A DNA stretch of 64,000 bases. It comes from Bifidobacterium pullorum subsp. saeculare. Lineage in GTDB: Bacteria > Actinomycetota > Actinomycetes > Actinomycetales > Bifidobacteriaceae. The translations under genes and the position numbers were made by a program. Position 1 is the stretch's first letter. Every line of letters begins with the position of its first letter. The stretch is from positions 124,001-188,000 of the forward strand of contig NZ_JACLYU010000001.1 of the NCBI RefSeq assembly GCF_016899725.1, written 5' to 3'. The notes beneath the pieces were generated by a model that saw only the letters and a program-made list of their open reading frames with translations, did no database searches and was not told the origin of the DNA. Below are positions 47,495 through 58,428 of the stretch, piece after piece.

Positions 47495-48490
47495 TCAGCC
47501 GTCGGCGAGCAACTGCCGCCGCGCCTCGTCGGCGTCCACGCTGGCCGGCAGCGGCGGCCAAGTCAGGTCCATGGCCTTGAGCGCGCCGCGCAGCAGCTCG
47601 GAGACGACGGCGCGCGAATACCATCGGTTGTCGGCGGGGACCACATGCCACGGCGCCACGGAGGTGCTGGTGCGCGCGAAGGTCTCCTGCCAGGCGTCCA
47701 TATAGTCATCCCAACGTTCGCGAGCCTCGAGGTCGGAGGGGTCGAACTTCCAGAACCGGGTCGGATCCTCGAGCCGGCGCAGGAAGTGGCGCCGCTGCTC
47801 CTCGCGGCTCACCGCCAGGAAGATCTTGATGATCGCGCAGCCGTCGGCCACCAACCCATGTTCGAAATCGTTGATCTCGTCGAAGCGCGCCTGCCGCTCG
47901 CGTTCGTCCACGCCGCCCCAGACGCGTGGCATCACCACGTCCTCGTAGTGGGAGCGGTCGAACACCGCGATCCAGCCGCGCTTCGGCAGCTCGCGGCGCA
48001 CACGCCACAGGAAGCCGTGCGCCCGCTCCTCCTCGGTGGGCCGGCCGAAGCCGTGGTAATGGATGCCCATCGGGTCGCCCTGGCGGAACACGTGCCGCAC
48101 GATGCCACCCTTGCCGGAGGCATCCATGCCCTGCAGCACGATGAGCAGCCGGCGCCGGCCGCCGGCCACCGCGTTCGCATACAGCAGGCGCTGGTAGCGG
48201 GAGATCTCCGAGGAACTCAGGTCGATGAAGCGCTCGGCCTCCTCGCGGCCGGCGTGGAAACCGGGCGTGGCCGCGCCATCCGTGGCCGCCAGGGACGCGC
48301 CATGGAAACGCAGCAGCTGCGCCGGCGGCAATATCCACACCGCGCTGAGTAGCTCGGAGGCCTTCGCCGCGCGGGCCATGCGCTCGGGCACATCCGAAGC
48401 CCCGTCGATGGCCTCCAGCGCGCATTCGGCGCGGTCGAGCGCCTTGCCGACCTCCTTGGCGTCATATCCGCCACATGCATCCTTGCCCAT
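47495..48490 (-). CDS. Polyphosphate kinase 2 family protein
   Basis: A 331-residue PPK2-type enzyme that moves phosphate between polyphosphate and nucleotides. Walker A is GMDASGKGG (121-129); the second conserved motif reads FDRSHYEDVVMPRV, and the lid region includes RRHFLRRLEDP. Class I-type members mostly phosphorylate nucleoside diphosphates, but substrate preference cannot be fixed here. ATG 48490 is chosen; a TACACT box lies six bases upstream on this strand (leaderless). Confidence 0.88.
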   Translation of the reverse strand: MGKDACGGYDAKEVGKALDRAECALEAIDGASDVPERMARAAKASELLSAVWILPPAQLLRFHGASLAATDGAATPGFHAGREEAERFIDLSSSEISRYQRLLYANAVAGGRRRLLIVLQGMDASGKGGIVRHVFRQGDPMGIHYHGFGRPTEEERAHGFLWRVRRELPKRGWIAVFDRSHYEDVVMPRVWGGVDERERQARFDEINDFEHGLVADGCAIIKIFLAVSREEQRRHFLRRLEDPTRFWKFDPSDLEARERWDDYMDAWQETFARTSTSVAPWHVVPADNRWYSRAVVSELLRGALKAMDLTWPPLPASVDADEARRQLLADG

Positions 48491-48496
48491 GCACCC

Positions 48497-48502
48497 AGTG
48501 TA
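48497..48502 (-). promoter_or_regulatory. -10-like box for leaderless PPK2 gene
   Basis: TACACT on the minus strand ends six bases before the start codon at 48490. Confidence 0.4.
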
Positions 48503-48549
48503 GCGTCGCACGGCGGGGCCGCGGTGGCGCGAATCGCGCGACGACGGGG

Positions 48550-48568
48550 GGATCCGACCACAATGCCC
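48550..48568 (-). repeat. 19-bp dispersed repeat, copy 3
   Basis: Reverse complement of GGGCATTGTGGTCGGATCC. It lies between the divergent PPK2 and DUF559-like genes, on the same strand as PPK2 and 59 bases before its start. Confidence 0.8.
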
Positions 48569-48611
48569 CGTCCGGATGGACAAGCCGCCGGGCGTTGCTT
48601 TCAATGGAACC

Positions 48612-49562
48612 ATGGACGCGATGAATGACCTGCCCGTGATCGGAGGGGAAGTGCGCGACTATATGCGCACTGAGCTGATGCGCCGGGGCGCCGACTGCCA
48701 TGATCGGTGCCTGCGGTATATGGAGAGCCTGTGCAAGGCGAGGACGGTGTGCTTCGCCTTGGACACGGCCTTGGCGTTGCTCGAGGTGGAGCAGCCACGG
48801 TGCGCCGCCCTGCCAGGCGGCATGTTGCGCGTGGTCGTGCGGACGCCTGCGCAACGTTCCCTCTCCAAGGTGGCCGAATACCGCTGCTGGCAGCACCCCT
48901 ATGAGTGTTGGCGGCTCAACAGCGGCGTGGTCTGCATGGCTCCGGTCGATGTGTGGATCCATTACGCGCAGTATCTCGATGTGGTCGAGCTGGTGGTGCT
49001 CGCCGAGGCCATTGCGCGTCGTTGGTCGATCACCGGGGAGCGGTTCGCACAACGGCTGGAGTCGCTGCGCAAGGTCACCGGGCGCAGGCGCTGCCTGGCG
49101 GCGCTGGGGTTGATGGCCTCGTCGGACTCCGTGCAGGAGACCAGGACACGGTTGGTTCTGCGCCGGAACGGATTGCCGGAATGCCGTACCGGGTATGTGG
49201 TGGAGGATTGCGAGCGTGGCATGCGGTACGTCGTGGACATGGCGTATCCGGAGCGGAAGGTGGCCATCGAATACGACGGCGACCATCACCGCCGGTTCCG
49301 CAGCCAGTATGTGCGCGACCAACGCAAACGCGACAGGTTGCGCCAACTGGGTTGGACGGTGATCGTGGTGTTCGCCGACGACCTGTCCGACATGCGCTCG
49401 CAGCGACGTTTCGTGGCCCAGGTGGCCGAGGCCCTGGGTATCCCGGTGCCCGGCTGCCCTGCGCGTGAATGCCGTTGCCTCGCCGACCCAAGACTCGCCG
49501 TCAACGCCCGGAGGCATGAGCGCGAGCGTCTGGCCTCACGGCGCCGGTCCATGGCACGGTAG
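48612..49562 (+). CDS. DUF559/PD-(D/E)xK nuclease-fold protein
   Basis: A 316-residue protein (328 from ATG 48576). The C-terminal part (about residues 200-260) has VDMAYPERKVAIEYDGDHH followed by RDQRKRDRLRQLGWTVIVV, the Asp/Glu-x-Asp pattern of DUF559 and Vsr-like endonucleases. The N-terminal part is helical, without a clear family. Proteins of this layout are often called AbiEi-like or hypothetical in actinobacteria; I cannot show that it is a toxin or antitoxin. It has no gene partner. Repeats lie on both sides of it. The start is uncertain. Confidence 0.7.
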   Translation: MDAMNDLPVIGGEVRDYMRTELMRRGADCHDRCLRYMESLCKARTVCFALDTALALLEVEQPRCAALPGGMLRVVVRTPAQRSLSKVAEYRCWQHPYECWRLNSGVVCMAPVDVWIHYAQYLDVVELVVLAEAIARRWSITGERFAQRLESLRKVTGRRRCLAALGLMASSDSVQETRTRLVLRRNGLPECRTGYVVEDCERGMRYVVDMAYPERKVAIEYDGDHHRRFRSQYVRDQRKRDRLRQLGWTVIVVFADDLSDMRSQRRFVAQVAEALGIPVPGCPARECRCLADPRLAVNARRHERERLASRRRSMAR

Positions 49563-49568
49563 TGATGC

Positions 49569-49726
49569 CCCACGATGCGGTGGAACTCCCACGATGCGGT
49601 ACTCGCCCACGGTGCGGTGCCGCATATCGTTGGAATTCCGCGCCACCGCATCGTGGGACTACCGCACGGTGGGGAAACTACCGCATCGTGGGGAAACCAC
49701 CGCACGGTGGGACGCTGCACGGTGGG
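49569..49726. repeat. Clustered 13-nt inverted repeat array, cluster 1
   Basis: Units of CCCACGATGCGGT (or GG for GA) lie at 49569, 49588 and 49606. After a 26-base centre containing GTTGGAATTC, reverse units (ACCGCATCGTGGG or ACCGCACGGTGGG) lie at 49645, 49661, 49680 and 49699, with a shorter one at 49717-49726. Spacing is 16-19 bases. Any left unit can pair with any right unit. The array follows the DUF559-like stop by six bases. Confidence 0.9.
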
Positions 49727-49747
49727 CGATGGTCGCCGGAATACGAC

Positions 49748-49801
49748 GGTGCCCCTGGCCCGTCGATTCCCGGGATGGGGGAGGGACGGGCCAGGGGCAC
49801 C
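49748..49801. terminator. 17-bp hairpin between convergent genes
   Basis: A perfect 17-bp stem (49748-49764 with 49785-49801) and a 20-base loop lie between repeat cluster 1 and the DUF349 gene stop. No T tract. Confidence 0.7.
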
Positions 49802-49836
49802 GATGGCCATGTGTCAGTGGACGCGGGCCGGGCGGC

Positions 49837-51297
49837 TCACTTCACGGCGTTGAGCCACTGCTCCTTGGTGGCCTTTTCGGCCTCGAGCTTGGACTTCTTC
49901 GCCGGGTCGGACTCGGCGGCGATCTTCTCGTCGAGTTCCTTGAGCTGCGCGATGAGCTGCTCCTCGAAGCTGGACTTGCGGGCGTCGGCCTCCGGGTCGG
50001 ACTGCTTCCAGGCGGCGTCCTCCACGGCCTTGATCTGCTTGTCCACCGCATCCAGACGGGACTCGATGCGGTGCATCGCCTCACGCGGCACGTAGCCGAT
50101 CTGGTCCCACTCCTCCTGGATGGCGGCGAGGGCCTGGCGCGCCTGCTTGGCGGCCTTCTCGTCCGCGACCGGCACCAGCGCCTCGGCCTTGGCCAGCAGC
50201 GCCTCCTTGGCGGCCAGGTTCTCCTTCTCGGAGGAGGAGATCTGGTCGCGGTCGGCCTGGCGGGCGTTGAAGAAGGTGTCGGCGGCCTCGCGGAAGCGCG
50301 CCCACAGTGCGTCGTCCTCGTTGCGGCCGGCGCGGCCCGCCTTCTTCCAACGGTCCATGAGCTCGTTGAACTTGCGGGAGGTCTCGCCCCAGGCGGTGGA
50401 GTCCTTGATCTCGTTCGCCTCGGCGATGATCGCCTCCTTGGCCTCCTTGGCGTGGTTGCGCTCGGCGTCGCGCGCCTGCGCCCACTTGCGGCGGGCCTGG
50501 TTGAACGTGGTGCGGGCGGCGGAGAAGCGCTTCCACAGCGCATCCGCGTCGGCCTTGTCGATGCGCACGGTGGTGCGCTGGTGGTTCTGCCACTCGTCAA
50601 ACAGCGAACGGAACTTGTCCGCGGTGGAACGCCAGTTCGTGCCGTCGCCCAGGCCGGCGGCCAGCGCCTCGGCCTTCTCGACGATCTTCGTGCGCTCGGC
50701 CACGGCCTTGGCCACAGCGGCCTTGCGGGCCTCGGCCAGCTCGGCCTTCTTCTTCTCGCCGGCGGCCTTGAGCGCCTCGAACTGGGCCTTGAGCGCCGCG
50801 ATGTCGCCGACGACGGCCGGCTCGGCGGTCTCCTCGCCCAGGGTCTTGAGCGCGTCGTCGATCTCGCGGGCCTTGACGTTCGCCGCGTCGAGGCGGTTCT
50901 CCAGCAGGTCCAGCTTCTCCTTGAGGTCGAGGTAGCGGCGCGCGTACAGGGCCAGCGCCTCCTCCTTGGAGGCGTCCGGGAACTGGCCGACCTCGCGCTC
51001 GGCCTCGCCCTCGCGCACATACACGGTGCCGTTGTCGTCCACGCGGCCGAACGCCTCGGCGGCCTTCACGGCCTCCTCGGAGTAGGAGCCGGCGGCCGGG
51101 GCGGGCACGTGGGCGGCCGCCGCGGGACGCTTGGCGAACGCGGCGGGGGAGGGGGCGTGGAGCTTGGGCATCGCGGCCGGGGACGGCGCCGCCGGCTTGG
51201 CCGCGGCGGGCGTCGTCGCCTCAGCGGCGGCCGGCGACGGTGCCGGTGCGGTGTTCTGGGCGGTGTTCTCGATGGTGGTGTCGGTCTCGTCGGCCAT
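49837..51297 (-). CDS. DUF349 protein
   Basis: A 486-residue, highly helical cytoplasmic protein. After an Ala/Pro-rich N-terminal 70 residues it contains repeated DUF349 helical units (SLFDEWQNHQR, LWKRFSAARTTFNQAR, ELMDRWKKAGRAGRNEDDALWARFREAADTFFNAR, IQEEWDQIGYVP). The function is unknown; DUF349 proteins have been tied to nucleoid or DNA-repair phenotypes in some bacteria. The start is ATG 51297, with AAGGAG upstream. It diverges from hisS. Confidence 0.85.
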   Translation of the reverse strand: MADETDTTIENTAQNTAPAPSPAAAEATTPAAAKPAAPSPAAMPKLHAPSPAAFAKRPAAAAHVPAPAAGSYSEEAVKAAEAFGRVDDNGTVYVREGEAEREVGQFPDASKEEALALYARRYLDLKEKLDLLENRLDAANVKAREIDDALKTLGEETAEPAVVGDIAALKAQFEALKAAGEKKKAELAEARKAAVAKAVAERTKIVEKAEALAAGLGDGTNWRSTADKFRSLFDEWQNHQRTTVRIDKADADALWKRFSAARTTFNQARRKWAQARDAERNHAKEAKEAIIAEANEIKDSTAWGETSRKFNELMDRWKKAGRAGRNEDDALWARFREAADTFFNARQADRDQISSSEKENLAAKEALLAKAEALVPVADEKAAKQARQALAAIQEEWDQIGYVPREAMHRIESRLDAVDKQIKAVEDAAWKQSDPEADARKSSFEEQLIAQLKELDEKIAAESDPAKKSKLEAEKATKEQWLNAVK

Positions 51298-51379
51298 GGC
51301 CAGCTCCTTAGGCTTCGTGGAATGGAGGGGTGCGTTCCGCATCGGGAGAAGGCCCGGTGTTTTCCGCAACCTCACTTAT

Positions 51380-51385
51380 TATATT
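51380..51385 (+). promoter_or_regulatory. -10 box for leaderless hisS
   Basis: TATATT ends six bases before the GTG start at 51392. No ribosome site precedes the start. Confidence 0.5.
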
Positions 51386-51391
51386 GATTCC

Positions 51392-52771
51392 GTGGCTAAA
51401 GGTGCATCAATATCAGGTTTTCCCGAGTGGCTCCCCTCGGAACGTGTGGTGGAGCAGCGTGTTATCGACACGCTTCGCAAGGTCTTTGAGCTCAACGGCT
51501 TCATCGGCATCGAGACGCGCGCCGTCGAAACCGGCGCCTCCCTGCTCAAGAAGGGCGAGACCAGCAAGGAGATCTATCTGCTGAGCCGCCTGCAGGAGGT
51601 CGGCCAGGAGAACGACACCCCCGTCGAGGAGCGGCTGGGCCTGCACTTCGACCTGACGGTGCCGCTGAGCCGGTACGTCGTGGAGAACTCCGGCCGGCTC
51701 GTCTTCCCGTTCAAGCGGTGGCAGATCCAGAAGGTGTGGCGCGGCGAGCGCCCGCAGGAGGGCCGCTTTCGCGAGTTCGTGCAGGCCGACGTGGACGTGA
51801 TCGGCGAGGGCACGCTGCCCGACCACTACGAGGTGGAGCTGCCGCTGGTCATGGTCGCCGCGCTGGAGGAGCTGCGGCCGTACGGCTGCCCGAAGGCCAC
51901 CGTGCACGCCAACAACCGCAAGCTCTCCGAAGGCTTCTACCGCGGCCTGGGCCTGACGGACATCGAGGGCGTGCTGCGTGAGATCGACAAGCTCGACAAG
52001 ATCGGCGCCGACGAGGTGGCCAAGCTGCTGGTGCTCACCTGCGGCGCCACCGAGGCGCAGGCCGCCGCCTGCCTCGAGCTCGCGGACCTCACCGCCGCCG
52101 ACGGCGCGCAGCTGCGCGAAAAGTTCGACGCCTTGTGCGCGGCGCACGGCATCGCCACCGACGGCGAGGCGTACGCGCTCGCCATCCAGGGCCTGGACAC
52201 GCTCGCGATGATCATCGACAAGGCCGCGGCCATCCGCCCCGGCTCGGTGATCGCCGATCTGAAGATCGCCCGCGGACTCGACTATTACACCGGTTCCGTG
52301 TACGAGACCTTCCTCGACGGCGCCGCCTCGCTCGGCTCGATCTGTTCCGGCGGCCGCTACGACAACCTCGCCTCCTCCGGCAGCCGCAAGTACCCCGGCG
52401 TGGGCCTGTCCATCGGTCTGTCCCGCTTGGTCTCCCACATGCTGCACGTGGCCGGCGCCCACGCCAGCCGCGTCTCCCCGGCCGCCGTGATGGTGGCCGT
52501 GTGGAACGAGGACGAGCGTGACGCCTCCGACGCCATCGCCGCCAAGCTGCGCGCCCGCGGCATCGCGGTCGACGTGGCCCCCACCGCCGCCAAGCTCGGC
52601 AAGCAGATCAAATACGCCGACAAGCTCGGCATCCCCTACGTGTGGTTCCCCGGCCAGGACGGGGCCGGCGACGAGGTCAAGGACATCGTCTCCGGCGAGC
52701 AGTCTCCGGCCGACGCCACGTCGTGGGAGCCGGATAGCATGTCCGCTCGGCAGACCGTCGTCCTGGACTGA
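51392..52771 (+). CDS. hisS: Histidyl-tRNA synthetase
   Basis: A 459-residue class II synthetase. Motif 2 reads GRLVFPFKRWQIQKVWRGERPQEGRFREFVQADVDVIG in parts, and the histidine-specific motifs LDYYTGSVYE and CSGGRYDNL are present. The GTG start gives VAKGASISGFPEWLPSERVVEQ, the expected N terminus; no upstream ATG in frame gives homologous sequence. It is followed 76 bases later by aspS, a common pairing. Confidence 0.96.
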   Translation: MAKGASISGFPEWLPSERVVEQRVIDTLRKVFELNGFIGIETRAVETGASLLKKGETSKEIYLLSRLQEVGQENDTPVEERLGLHFDLTVPLSRYVVENSGRLVFPFKRWQIQKVWRGERPQEGRFREFVQADVDVIGEGTLPDHYEVELPLVMVAALEELRPYGCPKATVHANNRKLSEGFYRGLGLTDIEGVLREIDKLDKIGADEVAKLLVLTCGATEAQAAACLELADLTAADGAQLREKFDALCAAHGIATDGEAYALAIQGLDTLAMIIDKAAAIRPGSVIADLKIARGLDYYTGSVYETFLDGAASLGSICSGGRYDNLASSGSRKYPGVGLSIGLSRLVSHMLHVAGAHASRVSPAAVMVAVWNEDERDASDAIAAKLRARGIAVDVAPTAAKLGKQIKYADKLGIPYVWFPGQDGAGDEVKDIVSGEQSPADATSWEPDSMSARQTVVLD

Positions 52772-52847
52772 CGGAAACGGCGATTTTCCAACGCACATCC
52801 ACTCCCGCCGGACATGGGCGCGGGAAGAGAACAGGGAGTAAGCGAAG

Positions 52848-54644
<1,797 letters not shown>

Positions 54645-54665
54645 CCCCTCGCTCCCCGGATGTGC

Positions 54666-54691
54666 GCAAGCCCCGCTTCGGCGGGGCTTGC
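54666..54691 (+). terminator. Hairpin with TTCG tetraloop after aspS
   Basis: An 11-bp perfect stem (54666-54676 with 54681-54691) closes a TTCG loop 21 bases after the aspS stop. No T tract. Confidence 0.7.
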
Positions 54692-54781
54692 CTCGTCAAG
54701 GAGGGATGACGGGGCGGCCGGCGGAACGCGTCGGCCGCCCGAATGGGGGACATCCGACGGCCCCGTGGCCGGGGGATTCGA

Positions 54782-54787
54782 TAGGGT
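54782..54787 (+). promoter_or_regulatory. -10-like box for leaderless ABC transporter operon
   Basis: TAGGGT ends seven bases before ATG 54795. Confidence 0.35.
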
Positions 54788-54794
54788 GTCCCTT

Positions 54795-55598
<804 letters not shown>

Positions 55599-55616
55599 CA
55601 CCGAGGAGTCTTCCGT

Positions 55617-56468
55617 ATGAAACACCTTGTGAAACGCTGCGTGGCCGCCGTGTGCGCCGCCGCCTGCACGGTGGCGCTGGCCGCCTGCGGCTCCGATGAC
55701 GAGGCGGGCAAGATCCGCATCGGCATCAAGTTCGACCAGCCGGGCCTGGGCTTCAAGAAGTCCGGCACCTACGTCGGCTTCGACGTGGACGTGGCCCGCT
55801 ACATCGCCCGCGACCTGGGCTATTCCGACGACCAGATCGTGTGGAAGGAGGCGCCGAGCAAGCAGCGCGAGGCGATGCTGCAGAACGGCGACGTGGACAT
55901 GATCCTGGCCACGTATTCGATCACCGCCGAGCGCAAGAACGCCGTCGACTTCGCCGGCCCCTACTTCGTGGCCGGCCAGGACCTCATGGTACGCAAAGGC
56001 GACACCTCCATCCGCGGCCCCGAGGATTTGAACGGCAAGCGCCTGTGCTCCGTGACCGGCTCCACCTCCGCGAAAACCGTCAAGGACCGTTTCGCCAACG
56101 AGGTGCAGCTCATGGAGCAGCCCGGGTACGCCGAATGCGCCACCGCCCTGTTCAGCGGCATCGTGGACGCGGTCACCACCGACGACATCATCCTCGCCGG
56201 CCTGGCCGCCGCCTCCCGTGGCAAGCTCGAGGTGGTGGGCAAGCCCTTCACCGAGGAGTACTACGGCGTCGGCATCAAGAAGGGCTCCACGGACCTGGCG
56301 CGCAAGATCGACAAGGCCATCAACCAGATGGTCGCCGACGGCTCCTGGGAGCGCGCCATCAAGGACAACACCAAGGGGACCGGCTACACGCCCAACGCCA
56401 AGGTGAACCCGCCCAAGGCCACCGAGGGCGTCGGCCATGACCGCGTCGCCACCGGGAAGGAGGACTGA
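55617..56468 (+). CDS. Amino acid-binding lipoprotein
   Basis: A 283-residue substrate-binding protein. The lipobox VALAACGSDD puts the modified Cys near residue 24. The mature domain is a family 3 solute-binding fold (IRIGIKFDQPGLGFK, YVGFDVDVARYIARDLGY, MILATYSITAERKNAVDFAGPY, SVTGSTSAKTVKDRF). The acidic/aromatic pattern is like glutamate-binding proteins. It follows the ATPase after 18 bases and delivers substrate to the two permeases. Confidence 0.92.
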   Translation: MKHLVKRCVAAVCAAACTVALAACGSDDEAGKIRIGIKFDQPGLGFKKSGTYVGFDVDVARYIARDLGYSDDQIVWKEAPSKQREAMLQNGDVDMILATYSITAERKNAVDFAGPYFVAGQDLMVRKGDTSIRGPEDLNGKRLCSVTGSTSAKTVKDRFANEVQLMEQPGYAECATALFSGIVDAVTTDDIILAGLAAASRGKLEVVGKPFTEEYYGVGIKKGSTDLARKIDKAINQMVADGSWERAIKDNTKGTGYTPNAKVNPPKATEGVGHDRVATGKED

Positions 56469-56471
56469 CCC

Positions 56472-57149
56472 ATGGACAGCTTCCTCATGCTCTTCTCCGA
56501 ATACGATGTGCTCCACGCCTTCCTCGTCAACATCGAGCTGACCCTGTGGAGCGCGCTGTTCTCGATGCTGCTGGGCACCGTGCTCGTCATGATGCGCATC
56601 TCGCCCATCTCCTCGCTGCGGGCGGTGGCCGGCGGCTACGTCGAGTTCTTCAAGAACATGCCGCTGACCATCATCATGGTGTTCATGGTCCTGGGCGCCT
56701 TCGCGCAGCTCAAGCTCAGCTTCTCCGACGTCTTTGCCACGAACTTCTTCTGGCTGGCGGTGTGCGGCCTGAGCCTGTACACCGCGGCCTTCGTGTGCGA
56801 GTCGCTGCGCAGCGGCATCAACACGGTGCCGCTGGGCCAGGCCGAGGCCGCCCGTGCGCTGGGGCTGAACTTCATGCAGTCCGCCACGCAGATCATCCTG
56901 CCGCAGGCTTTCCGCGGCTCCGTCGCGCCGCTGGGCAACACGCTCATCGCGTTGCTCAAGAACTCCACGGTCGCGGCCGCCGCCTCCGTGTCCACCGAGA
57001 CGAGCTCGCTGATGAGCGAGATGATCGAATACCATCCGGACGTCATCGTGTCGATCTTCCTGATCTTCGCGTTCGGCTATGTGATCCTCATCATCCCGAT
57101 CGGCATGCTCACCACATACCTGTCCAACAAGCTCGCGGTGAGGAGGTGA
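56472..57149 (+). CDS. Amino acid ABC transporter permease (first)
   Basis: A 225-residue inner-membrane protein with about five helices. The HisM/GlnP-type EAA loop reads GQAEAARALGLNFMQSATQIILPQAFR, which contacts the ATPase. It starts three bases after the binding protein stop. It is a GluC-like partner of the next permease. Confidence 0.92.
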   Translation: MDSFLMLFSEYDVLHAFLVNIELTLWSALFSMLLGTVLVMMRISPISSLRAVAGGYVEFFKNMPLTIIMVFMVLGAFAQLKLSFSDVFATNFFWLAVCGLSLYTAAFVCESLRSGINTVPLGQAEAARALGLNFMQSATQIILPQAFRGSVAPLGNTLIALLKNSTVAAAASVSTETSSLMSEMIEYHPDVIVSIFLIFAFGYVILIIPIGMLTTYLSNKLAVRR

Positions 57150-57154
57150 CCGCC

Positions 57155-58291
57155 ATGACCAGCAAACACAACGCCGCTTCGGCGTCCTCGTCCGTGCTCT
57201 TCGACCAGCCCGGCCCCAAGGGCCGCCGCCGCATCATGGTGCTCAACTGGGTGGCCGCCGCCGTCTTCGCGGTGGTGGTCGTGCTCGTGCTGCTGCGCCT
57301 GCACAACCCGCCGGATGGCGAGAACCAGCTCGACTGGGCCCTGTGGAAGCCCGCGCTCGAGGCCGAGGCCTGGACCGACTTCTACCTGCCCGGCCTGTGG
57401 ATGACGGTCAAGGCCTCCGTGCTGGCCGTGATCGGCTCCGTGGCCTTCGGCCTGGTGTTCGGCATCGGCCGTCTGCTGCCGAACGTCGCGCTGAGGGTCA
57501 TCTCCGGCGCCGTCGTCGAGTTCTGCCGCGCCGTGCCCGTGCTGCTGCTCATGATCTTCTTCTGGCGCTGGTTCGCCTTCGCCGGCATCCAGGAGGCCAG
57601 CTACTGGGCGGTGGTCCTGGCCCTGGTGCTGTACAACGGCTCGGTCGTCGCCGAGCTCGTCCGCTCCGGCGTCGGCAACCTGCCCTGCGGCCAGCGCGAG
57701 GCGTCGCTGGCGCTGGGCCTGACGCAGACGCAGTCGCTGATGCAGGTCGAGGTGCCGCAGGCCATCGTCGCGATGCTGCCCGCGGCCGTCACCCAGCTCG
57801 TCGTCGTGCTCAAGGACACGGCCCTGGGCTCGATCATCATGTACACCGATCTGCTGCAGGAATCCCGCCGCCTGGGCTCGATGTACTTCAACATCCTGCA
57901 GACCCTGGTGGTGGCCGGCGTCGTGTACTTCATCGTCTGCTGGCTGCTGAGCCGGCTGGCCGAATGGCTGCCCTCGCGCATGCAGCGCATGACCGCCGCC
58001 CCCGCCGAGCTGGAGCCGCTCGCGCCAATCGCCGCCGGCGACCCGTCGAACGTCAACCAGATCGCCGTGGCCAAGGAGGTCGAGGAACGCCCGCTGCGCG
58101 GCACGCCGCGCCAGTACCACGTCCACCATCGCGGCACAAACGCCTCGATCCGCAACTGGCGCCAGTCGCGCTACGAGCAAGGCTACGACGAGACCCATCC
58201 CGAGTCGCAGATCGACCCGCGCACCGGCAAACGGTACCGCGACGAGCTGCCCGAGGGCGGGGAGTCCGCCGCGCGGCCGGAATCCGAGTGA
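57155..58291 (+). CDS. Amino acid ABC transporter permease (second) with long tail
   Basis: A 378-residue membrane protein. The permease core (about residues 30-280) carries the EAA loop GQREASLALGLTQTQSLMQVEVPQAI. The last 100 residues are a hydrophilic, Arg/His/Glu-rich tail (PRQYHVHHRGTNASIRNWRQ and on) that such permeases do not usually have at this length; it would lie in the cytoplasm. GAGGAGGTG precedes ATG 57155. It is the last gene of the four-gene operon. Confidence 0.9.
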   Translation: MTSKHNAASASSSVLFDQPGPKGRRRIMVLNWVAAAVFAVVVVLVLLRLHNPPDGENQLDWALWKPALEAEAWTDFYLPGLWMTVKASVLAVIGSVAFGLVFGIGRLLPNVALRVISGAVVEFCRAVPVLLLMIFFWRWFAFAGIQEASYWAVVLALVLYNGSVVAELVRSGVGNLPCGQREASLALGLTQTQSLMQVEVPQAIVAMLPAAVTQLVVVLKDTALGSIIMYTDLLQESRRLGSMYFNILQTLVVAGVVYFIVCWLLSRLAEWLPSRMQRMTAAPAELEPLAPIAAGDPSNVNQIAVAKEVEERPLRGTPRQYHVHHRGTNASIRNWRQSRYEQGYDETHPESQIDPRTGKRYRDELPEGGESAARPESE

Positions 58292-58330
58292 GGGACCGGC
58301 CGGCAGGCGCAGTCCGCGCCGGCCGGCCCA

Positions 58331-58371
58331 CGGGAGCGCCCCGCCGCATCGGCCGCGGCGGGGCGCTCCCG
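58331..58371 (+). terminator. Hairpin after the ABC operon
   Basis: A perfect 17-bp GC stem (58331-58347 with 58355-58371) and a 7-base loop lie 39 bases after the permease stop. No T tract. Confidence 0.75.
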
Positions 58372-58415
58372 CCATATCGGGCGCCCGGGCAGGACGGCCG
58401 ATGCCGGCTGGCCGC

Positions 58416-58421
58416 TAGACT
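58416..58421 (+). promoter_or_regulatory. -10 box for leaderless helicase gene
   Basis: TAGACT ends seven bases before ATG 58429; no ribosome site is seen. Confidence 0.5.
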
Positions 58422-58428
58422 GACGGGT

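Noticed and set aside
48612-49562. Toxin-antitoxin pair with the DUF559-like protein
   Set aside because: There is no partner gene on either side; the divergent neighbour is PPK2 and the next gene converges.
49569-49726. CRISPR-like array
   Set aside because: Units are 13 bases with 3-7 base gaps, and orientation flips at the centre; there are no spacers of useful length and no cas genes.
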